Shown: piece by piece, positions 8,920 through 17,655 of the stretch
How positions within the stretch are numbered: position 1 is the first letter of the stretch
Layout: each line of letters begins with the position of its first letter
From: an uncultured Mollicutes bacterium
GTDB lineage: Bacteria > Bacillota_I > Bacilli_A > RFN20 > CAG-826
NCBI GenBank assembly: GCA_900540395.1
Contig: UQFQ01000005.1
Location: 31,742 to 95,741 of the forward strand
Direction of reading: 5' to 3'
DNA length: 64,000 nucleotides
Notes under the pieces: generated by a model
Database searches by the model: none
What the model was told of the DNA's origin: nothing
Seen by the model: the letters and a program-made list of their open reading frames with translations, nothing else
Program-made: the position numbers and the translations under genes

Positions 8920-8930
8920 GGAGTGAAAAT

Positions 8931-9623
8931 ATGGGTCAAAAAGTTAATCCAGTAGGAATGAGAATTGGTCTTAACAAGAACTGGAACTCAAGATGGTTTG
9001 CTGAAGACAAAGATTATTCACGTTTCTTAGTTGAAGATATTAAAATCAGAGAATTTCTTGAAGCTAAAATTGGTAAAGATTCTCAACTCTCACATGTTGA
9101 AATTGAAAGAAAAAAGAACGATAAAGGCTACTTTGTAAGAGTTATCGTTTGTGTTGCAAAACCTGGTACCGTTATTGGTCAAAAAGGTGAAAACATTAAT
9201 AAGCTTACAGATGCTTTAGTTAAGATGCTTCATTGCTCAGTCAAGATTGATGTTGTCGAAGTTAAACAACCATATCTTGATGCTCGCATTGTTGCTGATC
9301 AAATCTGTGCTCAACTTGAAGCTCGTGCTTCCTTCAGAATTGTTCAAAAGAAAGCCATTGCTCAAGTTAGAAAAGCAGGAGCTAAAGGCTGTAAAACAGA
9401 AGTTTCCGGAAGACTTGCCGGAGCTGATATTGCTCGTAGCGAAGGCTATAAAGAAGGAACAATGGCTATTAACACATTAACTAGCGACATCGACTATTCT
9501 TGTAGAGAAGCTATGACCACCTATGGCAAACTCGGCGTTAAAGTTTGGATCTGCCGTGGTGAAAAAGAAATTAATTCAAAGCTTAGTGAACCTGAGACAA
9601 ATAGTCGCAAGAAAGGAGAATAA
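8931..9623 (+). CDS. rpsC: 30S ribosomal protein S3
   Basis: 230 aa; MGQKVNPVGMRIG start, KH domain with VIGQKGENI (GxxG loop), and the C-terminal half with GRLAGADIARSEGYKEG. It forms part of the mRNA entry channel. Spacing to rplV is 11 nt with AAGGAG. Normal length for Gram-positive bacteria. Confidence 0.99.
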   Translation: MGQKVNPVGMRIGLNKNWNSRWFAEDKDYSRFLVEDIKIREFLEAKIGKDSQLSHVEIERKKNDKGYFVRVIVCVAKPGTVIGQKGENINKLTDALVKMLHCSVKIDVVEVKQPYLDARIVADQICAQLEARASFRIVQKKAIAQVRKAGAKGCKTEVSGRLAGADIARSEGYKEGTMAINTLTSDIDYSCREAMTTYGKLGVKVWICRGEKEINSKLSEPETNSRKKGE

Positions 9624-9625
9624 CT

Positions 9626-10045
9626 ATGTTACAACCAAAAAGAACAAAGTATAGACGTCCACATATCATCAGATATGAAGGATTATCTAAAGGTGGTAAT
9701 ACTGTTGCTTTCGGCGAATTCGGTCTCCAAGCAACTAGCGGAAATTGGGTAAGCGACAGACAAATTGAAGCTTGCAGAGTCGTCTTATCAAGATATACAA
9801 AACGTGAAGGTAAAATTTATATTAGAATTTTCCCACACTTAGCAAAAACTAAAAAACCAGCCGAAGTCCGTATGGGTTCCGGTAAAGGTAATCCAGAATA
9901 CTGGGTCGCAGTCGTTAAAAAGAATAGAGTTATGTTTGAAATTGGTGGTGTTGCTCCTGAAATCGCTAAAGAAGCATTACGTCAAGCCAGTTACAAATTA
10001 CCACTTAATACAAAAATTGTTGAAAAAGCAAAGGAGGCTAAATAG
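9626..10045 (+). CDS. rplP: 50S ribosomal protein L16
   Basis: 139 aa, usual length; MLQPKRTKYRRPHI start, FGEFGLQA and RMGSGKGNPEYWVAVVK. It sits near the A-site and the GTPase centre of the 50S subunit. It starts 2 nt after rpsC with AAAGGAG inside the rpsC end. Confidence 0.99.
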   Translation: MLQPKRTKYRRPHIIRYEGLSKGGNTVAFGEFGLQATSGNWVSDRQIEACRVVLSRYTKREGKIYIRIFPHLAKTKKPAEVRMGSGKGNPEYWVAVVKKNRVMFEIGGVAPEIAKEALRQASYKLPLNTKIVEKAKEAK

Positions 10046-10048
10046 TTT

Positions 10049-10258
10049 ATGAAGATTAAAGACGTTAGAGAAATGTCTTCTGAAGAATTAAATAATCAAG
10101 TTTACTCCTTAAAAGAACAATTATTCAACTTAAGAAGAAAGAAAGCAGTCGGTCAACTCGAAAACTTAAGTGAAATTAAGAGAGTTAGAAAAGATATTGC
10201 TCGTGTATACACTGTATTAAGAGAAAGAGAACTCGGCATGAGTAAGGAAGGTAAGTAA
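10049..10258 (+). CDS. rpmC: 50S ribosomal protein L29
   Basis: 69 aa, the expected small two-helix hairpin protein: EMSSEELNNQVYSLKEQLFNLRRKKAVGQLEN...RVRKDIARVYTVLRERE. It neighbours L23 at the exit tunnel. It starts 3 nt after rplP; AAGGAGG lies in the rplP end. Confidence 0.97.
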   Translation: MKIKDVREMSSEELNNQVYSLKEQLFNLRRKKAVGQLENLSEIKRVRKDIARVYTVLRERELGMSKEGK

Positions 10259-10260
10259 TT

Positions 10261-10590
10261 ATGGACCACAGAAAGAGAATTACCGGTGTTGTTGTAAGCG
10301 CTAAGGCACCTAAAACAATCACAGTTATGGTTGAAGGATACAGAAAGCATCCTAAGTATAAAAAAAGAGTTCAATTCAGACATAAATACTATGCTCATGA
10401 TGAATTAAATAGTGCAAAAGTCGGTGATACAGTTACTATTGAAGAATCAAGACCACTCTCTGCTTTAAAGAGATTCAGACTTGTTTCTATTGACAAGAAA
10501 GCTGTTGAAGACGTTAAGATCGTTGAAAGTGAAGAACTTAAAGAAGTACTTCACGAAGAAAACGCTGAAGACAATAAGGAGGCCGAATAA
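10261..10590 (+). CDS. rpsQ: 30S ribosomal protein S17 with acidic C-terminal tail
   Basis: 109 aa against a usual ~85. The OB-fold core is clear (GVVVSAKAPKTITVMVEGYRKHPKYKKRVQFRHKYYAHDE, SRPLSALKRFRLV). The last ~25 residues are a Glu/Asp-rich tail (for example EELKEVLHEENAEDN), the opposite charge of the L22 and L5 tails. It binds the 5' domain of 16S rRNA. Starts 2 nt after rpmC; AGGAAGG upstream. Confidence 0.97.
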   Translation: MDHRKRITGVVVSAKAPKTITVMVEGYRKHPKYKKRVQFRHKYYAHDELNSAKVGDTVTIEESRPLSALKRFRLVSIDKKAVEDVKIVESEELKEVLHEENAEDNKEAE

Positions 10591-10592
10591 TT

Positions 10593-10967
10593 ATGATACA
10601 AACAGAAACAAATCTCGTTGTAGCTGATAATAGCGGTGCTCGTGTCGTAAGAGTATTCAGAATCTATGGCGGAAGCCACAGAAAAAGTTGTTCAGTTGGT
10701 GATATCGTTCAATGTGCTGTTAAGGATGCTATTCCAAACGGCAAAGTTAAAAAGAGCGATGTTGTAAAAGCAGTTATTGTTAGAACTAGCTATCCAATTG
10801 AAAGAAAAGATGGTTCAACAATTAGATTTGATGACAATGCTTGCGTTATCATCAATGAAGATAAAACACCTGTTGGAACTCGTGTATTTGGACCTGTCGC
10901 AAGAGAACTTCGTGAAAAAGGTGAAGCCTTTATGAAAATCGTCTCTCTTGCAAACGAAGTCTTATAA
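10593..10967 (+). CDS. rplN: 50S ribosomal protein L14
   Basis: 124 aa, normal length; MIQTETNLVVADNSGARVVRVFRI start and the C-terminal FGPVARELREK block. It forms part of intersubunit bridges and the RsfS silencing site. AAGGAGG lies in the rpsQ end, 2-nt gene spacing. Confidence 0.99.
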   Translation: MIQTETNLVVADNSGARVVRVFRIYGGSHRKSCSVGDIVQCAVKDAIPNGKVKKSDVVKAVIVRTSYPIERKDGSTIRFDDNACVIINEDKTPVGTRVFGPVARELREKGEAFMKIVSLANEVL

Positions 10968-10982
10968 GGAGGTAAAAAAGAT

Positions 10983-11294
10983 ATGAAACTTGTTAAAGGT
11001 GATAAAGTCATTGTTATCTCCGGTAAAGACAAAGGCAAAATCGGCAATATCCAAAAAGCTTTACCAAAAGAACACAAGGTTATTGTTGATGGAGTTAATG
11101 TTCGTAAAAAGCACATTAAGCCAACTCAATCTAATCCAGAAGGTAGCATTCAAGAAATCTTTGCTCCAATCGATGTAAGCAATGTTATGTATTACGATGA
11201 AAAGAGCAAAAAAGCATCACGTATCGGCTACAAATTTGATAAAGACGGTAAAAAGATTAGAGTTATCAAAGCTAACGGAAAAGAAATTAAATAG
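10983..11294 (+). CDS. rplX: 50S ribosomal protein L24
   Basis: 103 aa, normal length; KOW motif at the N-terminus (KGDKVIVISGKDKGKIGNI) followed by VDGVNVRKKHIKPTQ. It is an assembly-initiator protein at the tunnel exit. AAGGAGGT upstream. Confidence 0.98.
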   Translation: MKLVKGDKVIVISGKDKGKIGNIQKALPKEHKVIVDGVNVRKKHIKPTQSNPEGSIQEIFAPIDVSNVMYYDEKSKKASRIGYKFDKDGKKIRVIKANGKEIK

Positions 11295-11305
11295 AGGAGA
11301 TCGTT

Positions 11306-11965
11306 ATGGCAGAAACAAAGAAAACTACAGCTACAGCAAAAAAGACAACTAAAACTGCTAAAGCAGGAACAAAAACTGTTGTTAAAGAAGCTGCAACTTC
11401 TAAAGGACATAAAGCTCCTAGCAAACATACAAGATTACTTGATTTATACAATTCTGAAATTAAAACAAATTTAATGAAAGAATTTGAATATAAATCATTA
11501 ATGCAAGTCCCAGCTTTAAATAAGATTGTTGTTAATATCGGTGTTGGTGATGCTACACAAGACAAGAAGAGACTTGAAGAAGCAGTTGAAGAACTTGCTT
11601 TAATTACAGGTCAAAAGCCAATCATTACTAAAGCTAAAAAATCAATTGCAACCTTTAAATTAAGAGAAGGTGAACCAATCGGATGTAAAGTTACATTAAG
11701 AGGAATCAGAATGTATGAATTCTTCGATAAACTTGTCTCCATCGCCTTACCAAGAGTTAGAGACTTCCGTGGTGTTAGCAAGAACTCATTTGATGGAAGA
11801 GGAAATTATACTTTAGGTATTAAAGAACAATTAATTTTCCCAGAAATCAACTATGATAAAGTTCAAAAGGTGAGAGGTATGGATATCATTATTGTTACAA
11901 CAGCAAATAGTGATGAAGAAGCCTACTCATTATTAAAGGCACTTGGAATGCCATTTAACAAATAA
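11306..11965 (+). CDS. rplE: 50S ribosomal protein L5 with ~40-aa Lys/Thr-rich N-terminal extension
   Basis: 219 aa against the usual ~180. The L5 core starts near residue 42 (TRLLDLYNSEIKTNLMKEF) and contains LMQVPALNKIVVNIGVGDA and DFRGVSKNSFDGRGNYTLGI. The extra N-terminus opens MAETKKTTATAKKTTKTAKA, nearly the same style as the L22 opening (MAEAKKTTKK), so the two tails may share an origin. L5 binds 5S rRNA in the central protuberance. AGAGGAG upstream fixes the start. Confidence 0.97.
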   Translation: MAETKKTTATAKKTTKTAKAGTKTVVKEAATSKGHKAPSKHTRLLDLYNSEIKTNLMKEFEYKSLMQVPALNKIVVNIGVGDATQDKKRLEEAVEELALITGQKPIITKAKKSIATFKLREGEPIGCKVTLRGIRMYEFFDKLVSIALPRVRDFRGVSKNSFDGRGNYTLGIKEQLIFPEINYDKVQKVRGMDIIIVTTANSDEEAYSLLKALGMPFNK

Positions 11966-11976
11966 GAGGTAACAAT

Positions 11977-12162
11977 ATGGCAAAAACTAGTTTAAAGGTT
12001 AAACAATCCAGACCTCAAAAATACAAGGTCAGAGAATATACTCGTTGCAAAAGATGTGGAAGACCTCACGCTGTTTATTCAAAATTTGGTCTTTGCAGAA
12101 TTTGCTTAAGAGAACTCGCTTATAAAGGCGAAATTCCAGGAATGAAGAAATCTTCATGGTAA
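11977..12162 (+). CDS. rpsN: 30S ribosomal protein S14, zinc-binding (type Z)
   Basis: 61 aa, the short zinc-ribbon form: CKRCGRPHAVYSKFGLCRICLREL gives the CxxC...CxxC site, and the C-terminus ends KKSSW. The zinc-dependent form is typical of Gram-positive bacteria. A zinc-free paralogue is not seen in this window. Confidence 0.98.
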   Translation: MAKTSLKVKQSRPQKYKVREYTRCKRCGRPHAVYSKFGLCRICLRELAYKGEIPGMKKSSW

Positions 12163-12179
12163 TTTAGGAGGAATAGAAG

Positions 12180-12578
12180 ATGCATCAAGATCCAATAGCA
12201 GATATGCTTACTAGAATCAGAAACGCTAACGCATTACATCACGAAACAGTTTCTATCCCTTCTAGTAAATTAAAAGTTAATATTGTTAAAATTTTACTTT
12301 CTGAAGGTTTTATCACTTCTTATAAAGAAGTTAAAACTAAAGAAGGTCACAAAAATATCGAAGTAACTTTAAAATATGGGCCAAATGGAGAAAAAGTTAT
12401 CTCTGGCTTAAAGAGAATTTCAAAACCTGGTCTTAGAGTTACAGCTGATAGCAAACATATTCCATTTGTCTTAAAAGGACTTGGAATTGCTATTATATCA
12501 ACCAGTAAAGGTTTATTAACCGATAAAGGTTGTAGGCAAAATAACGTCGGTGGCGAAGTTATTTGCTACGTTTGGTAA
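12180..12578 (+). CDS. rpsH: 30S ribosomal protein S8
   Basis: 132 aa, normal length; DPIADMLTRIRNAN at the N-terminus and STSKGLLTDKGCRQNNVGGEVICYVW at the C-terminus. It binds helix 21 of 16S rRNA and in several bacteria represses the spc operon. AGGAGG upstream. Confidence 0.99.
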   Translation: MHQDPIADMLTRIRNANALHHETVSIPSSKLKVNIVKILLSEGFITSYKEVKTKEGHKNIEVTLKYGPNGEKVISGLKRISKPGLRVTADSKHIPFVLKGLGIAIISTSKGLLTDKGCRQNNVGGEVICYVW

Positions 12579-12592
12579 TAGGAGGTAAGGTT

Positions 12593-13156
12593 ATGTCACG
12601 TATTGGAAATAAAATTATCACTATTCCAGAAGGTCTTAATGTCACAGTAAGCGAAGGCTTAGTTGATATTAAAGGCAAATTCGGCGAAGATAAAATTCCT
12701 TTTAATAAAGACTTTATCTCTGTTGAAATGAAAGACAACATCTTAACTGTTAAAAGAGCTAACGATGAAAAAGCCATTAAAGAAATGCATGGTACAATTC
12801 GTGCTTTAATTCACAATGCTTGTGTTGGCTGCCACGAAGGTTTCACAAAGAAACTTGCTCTTGTTGGTATCGGTTATAGAGCTGAAATGAAGGGTAAAGA
12901 TCTTGTTCTTCATGTTGGCTATTCCCATGGAATTACTATTCATCCACTCGATGGTGTTACAGTTAAAGTCATTGAATCAAAATCAAAAGATGTTAATGCT
13001 TATGTTGAAGTAAGTGGTTCTGACAAATTCAAAGTTGGTCAAGTCGCTGCTCAAATTAGAGAAACTCGTAAACCTGAACCATATCTTGGAAAAGGTATTA
13101 GATACGTTGATGAAGTCATCTTACGTAAAGAAGGCAAACGTGCTGGTAAGAAATAA
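12593..13156 (+). CDS. rplF: 50S ribosomal protein L6
   Basis: 187 aa with the ATG at 12593, chosen because AGGAGG lies at 12580-12585 and the protein then starts MSRIGNKIITIPEG as in other L6. The C-terminal signature EPYLGKGIRYVDEVILRKEGKRAGKK is intact. It sits next to the sarcin-ricin loop. Confidence 0.98.
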   Translation: MSRIGNKIITIPEGLNVTVSEGLVDIKGKFGEDKIPFNKDFISVEMKDNILTVKRANDEKAIKEMHGTIRALIHNACVGCHEGFTKKLALVGIGYRAEMKGKDLVLHVGYSHGITIHPLDGVTVKVIESKSKDVNAYVEVSGSDKFKVGQVAAQIRETRKPEPYLGKGIRYVDEVILRKEGKRAGKK

Positions 13157-13169
13157 TAGGAGTTAATGT

Positions 13170-13526
13170 ATGATTAGTAAACTTGATAAGAACATTGCTA
13201 GAAAAAGAAAGCATATTAGAGTTCGTAATAAAATTAGTGGTACAGCTCTAACTCCTAGACTTTGTGTCTTTAGATCAAATAAAAACATTGAAGTTCAAGT
13301 CATTGATGATGTTAAAGGAGTAACACTCGTTGCTTCTTCATCCAATGCCTTAAAACTTACAAATGGAAATAACGTTGAAGGTGCAAAACTTGTTGGTGCA
13401 GATATTGCTAAAAAATGTCTCGCTAAAGGTATTGAAAACGTTGTATTCGATAGAGGTGGATACATTTATCATGGTCGTGTTAAAGCTCTTGCTGAAAGTG
13501 CTAGAGAAAACGGCTTAAAATTCTAA
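13170..13526 (+). CDS. rplR: 50S ribosomal protein L18
   Basis: 118 aa, normal length; basic N-terminus (NIARKRKHIRVRNKISGTALTPRLCVFRSNKNIEVQVIDD) and FDRGGYIYHGRVKALAESARENGLKF at the end. Binds 5S rRNA with L5. AGGAG upstream. Confidence 0.98.
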   Translation: MISKLDKNIARKRKHIRVRNKISGTALTPRLCVFRSNKNIEVQVIDDVKGVTLVASSSNALKLTNGNNVEGAKLVGADIAKKCLAKGIENVVFDRGGYIYHGRVKALAESARENGLKF

Positions 13527-13537
13527 GGAGATAGGTT

Positions 13538-14173
13538 ATGGAAGAAAATAAAGTTGTTGAAAACCCAACAGTAGAAGAAGTTAAAAAAGAAGAAAATAAC
13601 ACTACTTCCCCAGAAAATACACAAGCAAAAGCACCTGAAAAGAGAAAAATCAACAAAAACAAGAGATTTAACAAAGCTCCTCGTAAGGAAGTTGTTAAAG
13701 AATACGAAGAAAGAGTTGTCGCTATTAATAGAGTCACCAAAGTCGTTAAAGGTGGTAAGAGAATGAAATTCTCCGCTCTTGTAGTTATTGGAAACGGCAA
13801 AGGCAAATTCGGATTTGCTACTGGTAAGAGTGGCGAAGTCCCAGATGCAATCAAAAAAGCTGTTGATAAAGCTAAGAGAAACTTAATCGACATTGAAATC
13901 GTTAATGGTGGAACTTTAGCTCATGAAATCATTGGTAAATTTGGTGCTACAAATGTTTTCTTAAAACCAGCCCCTGAAGGTACCGGAATTATTGCTGGTG
14001 GTCCTGTCAGAGCTATCTTAGAATTAGCTGGCGTTAAAAACATTTATTCTAAAGTCTATGGAAGTAGAACCAAAATCAACATTATTAGAGCTACAGCAAG
14101 TGCTTTAATGAATGAAAAAGATTTCAATAAAACCATGGCCTTACGTAAAGGAGGTAATAACGATGTTAAATAA
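13538..14173 (+). CDS. rpsE: 30S ribosomal protein S5 with ~46-aa charged N-terminal extension
   Basis: 211 aa; ordinary S5 is about 166. The core begins near residue 55 (EERVVAINRVTKVVKGGKRMKFSALVVIGNGKGKFGFATGK). The extra N-terminus is rich in Glu, Asn, Lys and Pro. S5 lines the mRNA entry pore and affects decoding fidelity. Its last 11 bp overlap rplO, which starts inside it, and the usual rpmD (L30) gene between these two is missing. Confidence 0.97.
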   Translation: MEENKVVENPTVEEVKKEENNTTSPENTQAKAPEKRKINKNKRFNKAPRKEVVKEYEERVVAINRVTKVVKGGKRMKFSALVVIGNGKGKFGFATGKSGEVPDAIKKAVDKAKRNLIDIEIVNGGTLAHEIIGKFGATNVFLKPAPEGTGIIAGGPVRAILELAGVKNIYSKVYGSRTKINIIRATASALMNEKDFNKTMALRKGGNNDVK

Positions 14174-14603
14174 TCTTAAACCTACCGAAGGAAGCAGAAA
14201 AGAAAAGACCAGACGCTGCAGAGGTCTTGGAAGCGGCCTTGGCAAAAATGGCGGAAGCGGTAACAAAGGTCAAAATTCTAGAACTGGTGGTGGAGTTAGA
14301 CTTGGATTTGAAGGTGGTCAATTACCACTCTTCAGAGCTATTCCAAAGAGAGGATTTAAAAATCACTGTCATAAAGAATATGCTGTTGTTAATGTCTCAC
14401 TCTTTAATAGATTTAACGATGGAGAGGAAATCGATCTTACAAAGCTCGTTTCACTCGGTCTCGTTAACAAAGAATTCGATGGCTTAAAAGTTTTAGGAGA
14501 AGGGGAACTTACTAAAAAAGTTAGTATTACCGCTACTAAATTTTCAAAATCTGCTTTAGAAAAGATAGAAAAATGTGGCGCAAAAGCAATTTTTAGTAAA
14601 TAA
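14163..14603 (+). CDS. rplO: 50S ribosomal protein L15
   Basis: 146 aa with the ATG at 14163 (GGAGGT at 14151-14156). The Gly-rich N-terminal arm (GLGSGLGKNGGSGNKGQNSRTGGGVRLGFEGGQ) is characteristic. It overlaps the 3' end of rpsE by 11 bp, where rpmD would usually be. A late assembly protein of the 50S subunit. Confidence 0.98.
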   Translation: MLNNLKPTEGSRKEKTRRCRGLGSGLGKNGGSGNKGQNSRTGGGVRLGFEGGQLPLFRAIPKRGFKNHCHKEYAVVNVSLFNRFNDGEEIDLTKLVSLGLVNKEFDGLKVLGEGELTKKVSITATKFSKSALEKIEKCGAKAIFSK

Positions 14604-14639
14604 TATATAGGTTGATATTTATTATTACTAAGGATTCCC

Positions 14640-15986
14640 ATGAAAAAGTTTGTCGAAATTTTTAAAAATAAAGAAGTCGTTAATCGTATATTTTTTACGA
14701 TAATGATTCTTTTTGTCTTTAGAATCGGTTGTGCAATTCCTACTCCAGGTATTGATGCTAGTGAATTAACTAGTCAGCTTACCCAAAATACTAATAACGT
14801 TTTAGCTTTAATGAACTTATTAGGTGGAGGTGCATTACAAAACTTTTCTATATTTGCGCTTGGCGTTTCTCCTTACATTACTGCTCAAATTATTATTCAA
14901 TTGTTAAGTATGGATGTTCTTCCTGCTTTGACGGAATTAAATAGACAAGGGCAATATGGAAGAAGAAAAATTGAGATGGCTACTCGTTATCTCACCTTAA
15001 TGCTTGCTGCTGTTCAAGCTTATGGAATTATTCAAACAGCTCTTAATACTTCCTGGATTACATTCACCATGGAAGAAAACTTCCTAACATATGCTTATAT
15101 TGTTACTGTTATGGTAGCAGGAGCAATGTTAGTTATGTGGCTTGGTGACCAAATAACCTCTAAAGGTATCGGAAATGGTATTTCTGTTATTATCTTTGCT
15201 GGTATTGTTTGTTCTCTTCCAAGTCAAATTGGAACAGCCTTCCAAAGATGGGTTCTCGAATCATGGAATCATGGTAACGTGGAAGCTACTAAAGGGGTCT
15301 TCCAATTCATTCTTTATATCCTCGCATTTATTGCAATTATCGCTTTTGTTGTCTTCATTGAACTTTCAAGAAGAAAACTTCCAGTTCAACACGCTACACG
15401 TACTGGAACCAGTGAAAAGCTTGCAAAAGCCAGCTTTTTACCAATAAAAGTCAATTCAGCTGGTGTTATTCCAGTCATATTCGCTAGCTCCATCTTAATG
15501 GCACCTAGTGTTATTGCAACTTTTATCTCAAGTGATGCAGCAAATGCAGAATGGCTCAAAATCTTCCAATACAATCAACTTGTTGATACTGGTGGAGTAA
15601 TGATGCCATGGGGATTGATTATTTATATCGTTTTGGTGTTTGCGTTTACTTTCTTCTACGCAAACTTACAAATAAATCCTGCTCAACTTGCGGAAAACTT
15701 CCAAAGAAATGGAAGTTATATTCCAGGTATTCGTCCAGGTATTGAAACTGAAAAATATGTTAGAAAAGTCTTAAATAGAGTTACTCTTATTGGGGCTTTA
15801 TCTCTCTCATTTATCAGTGCTCTTCCAGTTGTTTTAACTCTTTCAGGAGTCTTTGGAAGCGATCAATCTTTAGCCCTTGGCGGAACTGGTTTAATTATCG
15901 TTGTTGGTGTTGCTCTTGAGCTTAATAACCAAATCAATGGTCTTATCGCAGGTAAGAGTTATGATGAAGTCATTGGAGGTATGTAA
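14640..15986 (+). CDS. secY: Protein translocase subunit SecY
   Basis: 448 aa, ten-helix channel of the Sec translocon. Visible landmarks: RIGCAIPTPGIDA at the N-terminus, GVSPYITAQIIIQLL (TM2b plug region), and the cytosolic loop near residue 355 with FQRNGSYIPGIRPGIETEKY. Placed as usual after L15 and before adk in the spc operon. AAGGAT about 8 nt upstream is a weak ribosome binding site. Confidence 0.98.
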   Translation: MKKFVEIFKNKEVVNRIFFTIMILFVFRIGCAIPTPGIDASELTSQLTQNTNNVLALMNLLGGGALQNFSIFALGVSPYITAQIIIQLLSMDVLPALTELNRQGQYGRRKIEMATRYLTLMLAAVQAYGIIQTALNTSWITFTMEENFLTYAYIVTVMVAGAMLVMWLGDQITSKGIGNGISVIIFAGIVCSLPSQIGTAFQRWVLESWNHGNVEATKGVFQFILYILAFIAIIAFVVFIELSRRKLPVQHATRTGTSEKLAKASFLPIKVNSAGVIPVIFASSILMAPSVIATFISSDAANAEWLKIFQYNQLVDTGGVMMPWGLIIYIVLVFAFTFFYANLQINPAQLAENFQRNGSYIPGIRPGIETEKYVRKVLNRVTLIGALSLSFISALPVVLTLSGVFGSDQSLALGGTGLIIVVGVALELNNQINGLIAGKSYDEVIGGM

Positions 15987-15995
15987 ACTTTAGAT

Positions 15996-16640
15996 ATGAA
16001 GAATATTATTTTGATGGGTCCACCAGGCGCTGGCAAAGGAACAAATGCAAAACGTATAGCAAGTTTTTATAAAATCCCACATATTTCTACTGGAGATATG
16101 TTTAGAGAAGCAATTAAAAACAAAACTAGTCTTGGCGAACTCGCTAATTCTTACATGTCTAAGGGCTTACTTGTCCCTGATGAAGTAACAATTGGTCTTG
16201 TTAAAGAAAGACTTTCTCGTGATGATTGTAAAGATGGCTATTTACTTGATGGTTTCCCAAGAACCATGGTTCAAGCAGAAGCTTTAACTGAATTATCAAA
16301 CGAGATTGGTCGACCAATTACTAATGTGCTTAACATTGTTGTCCCTGAATCTATCTTAATTGATAGAATCTGCGGAAGACGTGTTTGCAAAGTATGCGGT
16401 GCTCCATATCATGTCAGAAACATGAAACCAAAAGTTGAAGGTGTTTGTGACTTATGTGGTGGCGAACTTGTTCAAAGAAAAGATGATAATGAAGAAACAT
16501 TAAAATCTAGACTTAGTGAATACCATAAGCAAACTGAACCTCTTATCGCATACTATACAAAACTTGGTGTTGTCGCTGATATTGATGGAACTAAAGATCT
16601 TGATTTATTACTCGACGACATTAAAGCAATTTTAAAATAA
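15996..16640 (+). CDS. adk: Adenylate kinase (zinc-lid type)
   Basis: 214 aa. Catalyses ATP + AMP to 2 ADP. P-loop GPPGAGKG at residues 8-15, AMP-binding DGFPRT near residue 86 and the lid with CKVCGAPYH ... CDLCGG, a four-cysteine zinc site found in Gram-positive adenylate kinases. Follows secY by 9 nt; no strong ribosome binding site, so it may depend on translation of secY. Confidence 0.98.
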   Translation: MKNIILMGPPGAGKGTNAKRIASFYKIPHISTGDMFREAIKNKTSLGELANSYMSKGLLVPDEVTIGLVKERLSRDDCKDGYLLDGFPRTMVQAEALTELSNEIGRPITNVLNIVVPESILIDRICGRRVCKVCGAPYHVRNMKPKVEGVCDLCGGELVQRKDDNEETLKSRLSEYHKQTEPLIAYYTKLGVVADIDGTKDLDLLLDDIKAILK

Positions 16641-16649
16641 GGCCCTTTA

Positions 16650-17417
16650 ATGAAAATTATTATTAAAAGTCCTAGAGAGATTGCTTTAATCAAAAAAGCA
16701 GGAAGCATATTAGCCGATACATTCGACTATTTAAAAGTGCATACCCGTGCCGGAATTTCCACTAAAGAACTTGATAAACTTGCCGAAAGCTTTATCAGAA
16801 GTCATGGTGGAATTCCAACATGCAAGGGCTATGAAGGCTTTCCTGGCGCTATATGTATTAGCGTAAATGATACCCTTCTTCATGGTATTCCTTCTAAAAG
16901 TATGATTTTAAAAGATGGAGATATAGTAAGTTATGATATTTGCGTAACTTATGAAGGGTATATTGCTGATGCTTGTAGAACATTTCCTGTTGGAGAGATC
17001 TCAAGCGAAGCACAAAGACTACTTGATACAACTAAAAAGTGTTTCTTTGAAGCAGTCAAGTTAGTTAAACCGGGTGTACATCTTGGGGATATTTCTCAAA
17101 AAATCTATGAAACCGGAACTAGTGCAGGCTATACCTTAACTAGAGATTATGGCGGACATGGAGTTGGAAGAGAAATGCATGAAGATCCATTCGTCTTAAA
17201 CTATGGTGAAAAAGGCACTGGACCAATTCTTAAAAAAGGAATGGTCATTGCAATTGAACCTATGCTAAATGAGGGCAAAGTAGAATTATATACTTTAGAT
17301 GATGGATGGACTGTTAAAACCTTAGATGGAAAATTAAGTTGTCACTATGAAAACACCATAGCGATAACAGATGATGGCTATGAAATTTTAACTTTAGAAA
17401 AAGGGGAAGTTTATTAA
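16650..17417 (+). CDS. map: Methionine aminopeptidase type I
   Basis: 255 aa. Removes the initiator Met from nascent proteins after deformylation (def is at 28912-29463). Metal ligands of the pita-bread fold are visible: YDICVTYEGYIADACRTF (two Asp), GHGVGREMHEDP (His), AIEPML (Glu) and HYENTIAIT (Glu). Same operon position as in Bacilli (adk-map-infA). Confidence 0.98.
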   Translation: MKIIIKSPREIALIKKAGSILADTFDYLKVHTRAGISTKELDKLAESFIRSHGGIPTCKGYEGFPGAICISVNDTLLHGIPSKSMILKDGDIVSYDICVTYEGYIADACRTFPVGEISSEAQRLLDTTKKCFFEAVKLVKPGVHLGDISQKIYETGTSAGYTLTRDYGGHGVGREMHEDPFVLNYGEKGTGPILKKGMVIAIEPMLNEGKVELYTLDDGWTVKTLDGKLSCHYENTIAITDDGYEILTLEKGEVY

Positions 17418-17635
17418 TGGCAAAACAAGATGTTATATCCGTTGAGGCGGTAGTTACAGAAGCTTTACCAAATTGTAATTTTAAAGTAAAGCTAGAGAAT
17501 GACGTAGTAATCCATGCCACTGTTTCTGGTAAAATCCGTATGCATTACATTCGCATTTTACCGGGAGATAAGGTTACCGTTGAACTCTCGCCTTATGATT
17601 TAAACAATGGCAGAATTGTATTTAGACACAAATAG
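17417..17635 (+). CDS. infA: Translation initiation factor IF-1
   Basis: 72 aa OB-fold factor that binds the 30S A site. The sequence AVVTEALPNCNFKVKLENDVVIHATVSGKIRMHYIRILPGDKVTVELSPYDLNNGRI matches the family throughout. Its ATG overlaps the map stop (TAATG) with AAAGGGGAAG upstream. Confidence 0.98.
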   Translation: MAKQDVISVEAVVTEALPNCNFKVKLENDVVIHATVSGKIRMHYIRILPGDKVTVELSPYDLNNGRIVFRHK

Positions 17636-17655
17636 TCTAAAAGTAGGAGGCATTT

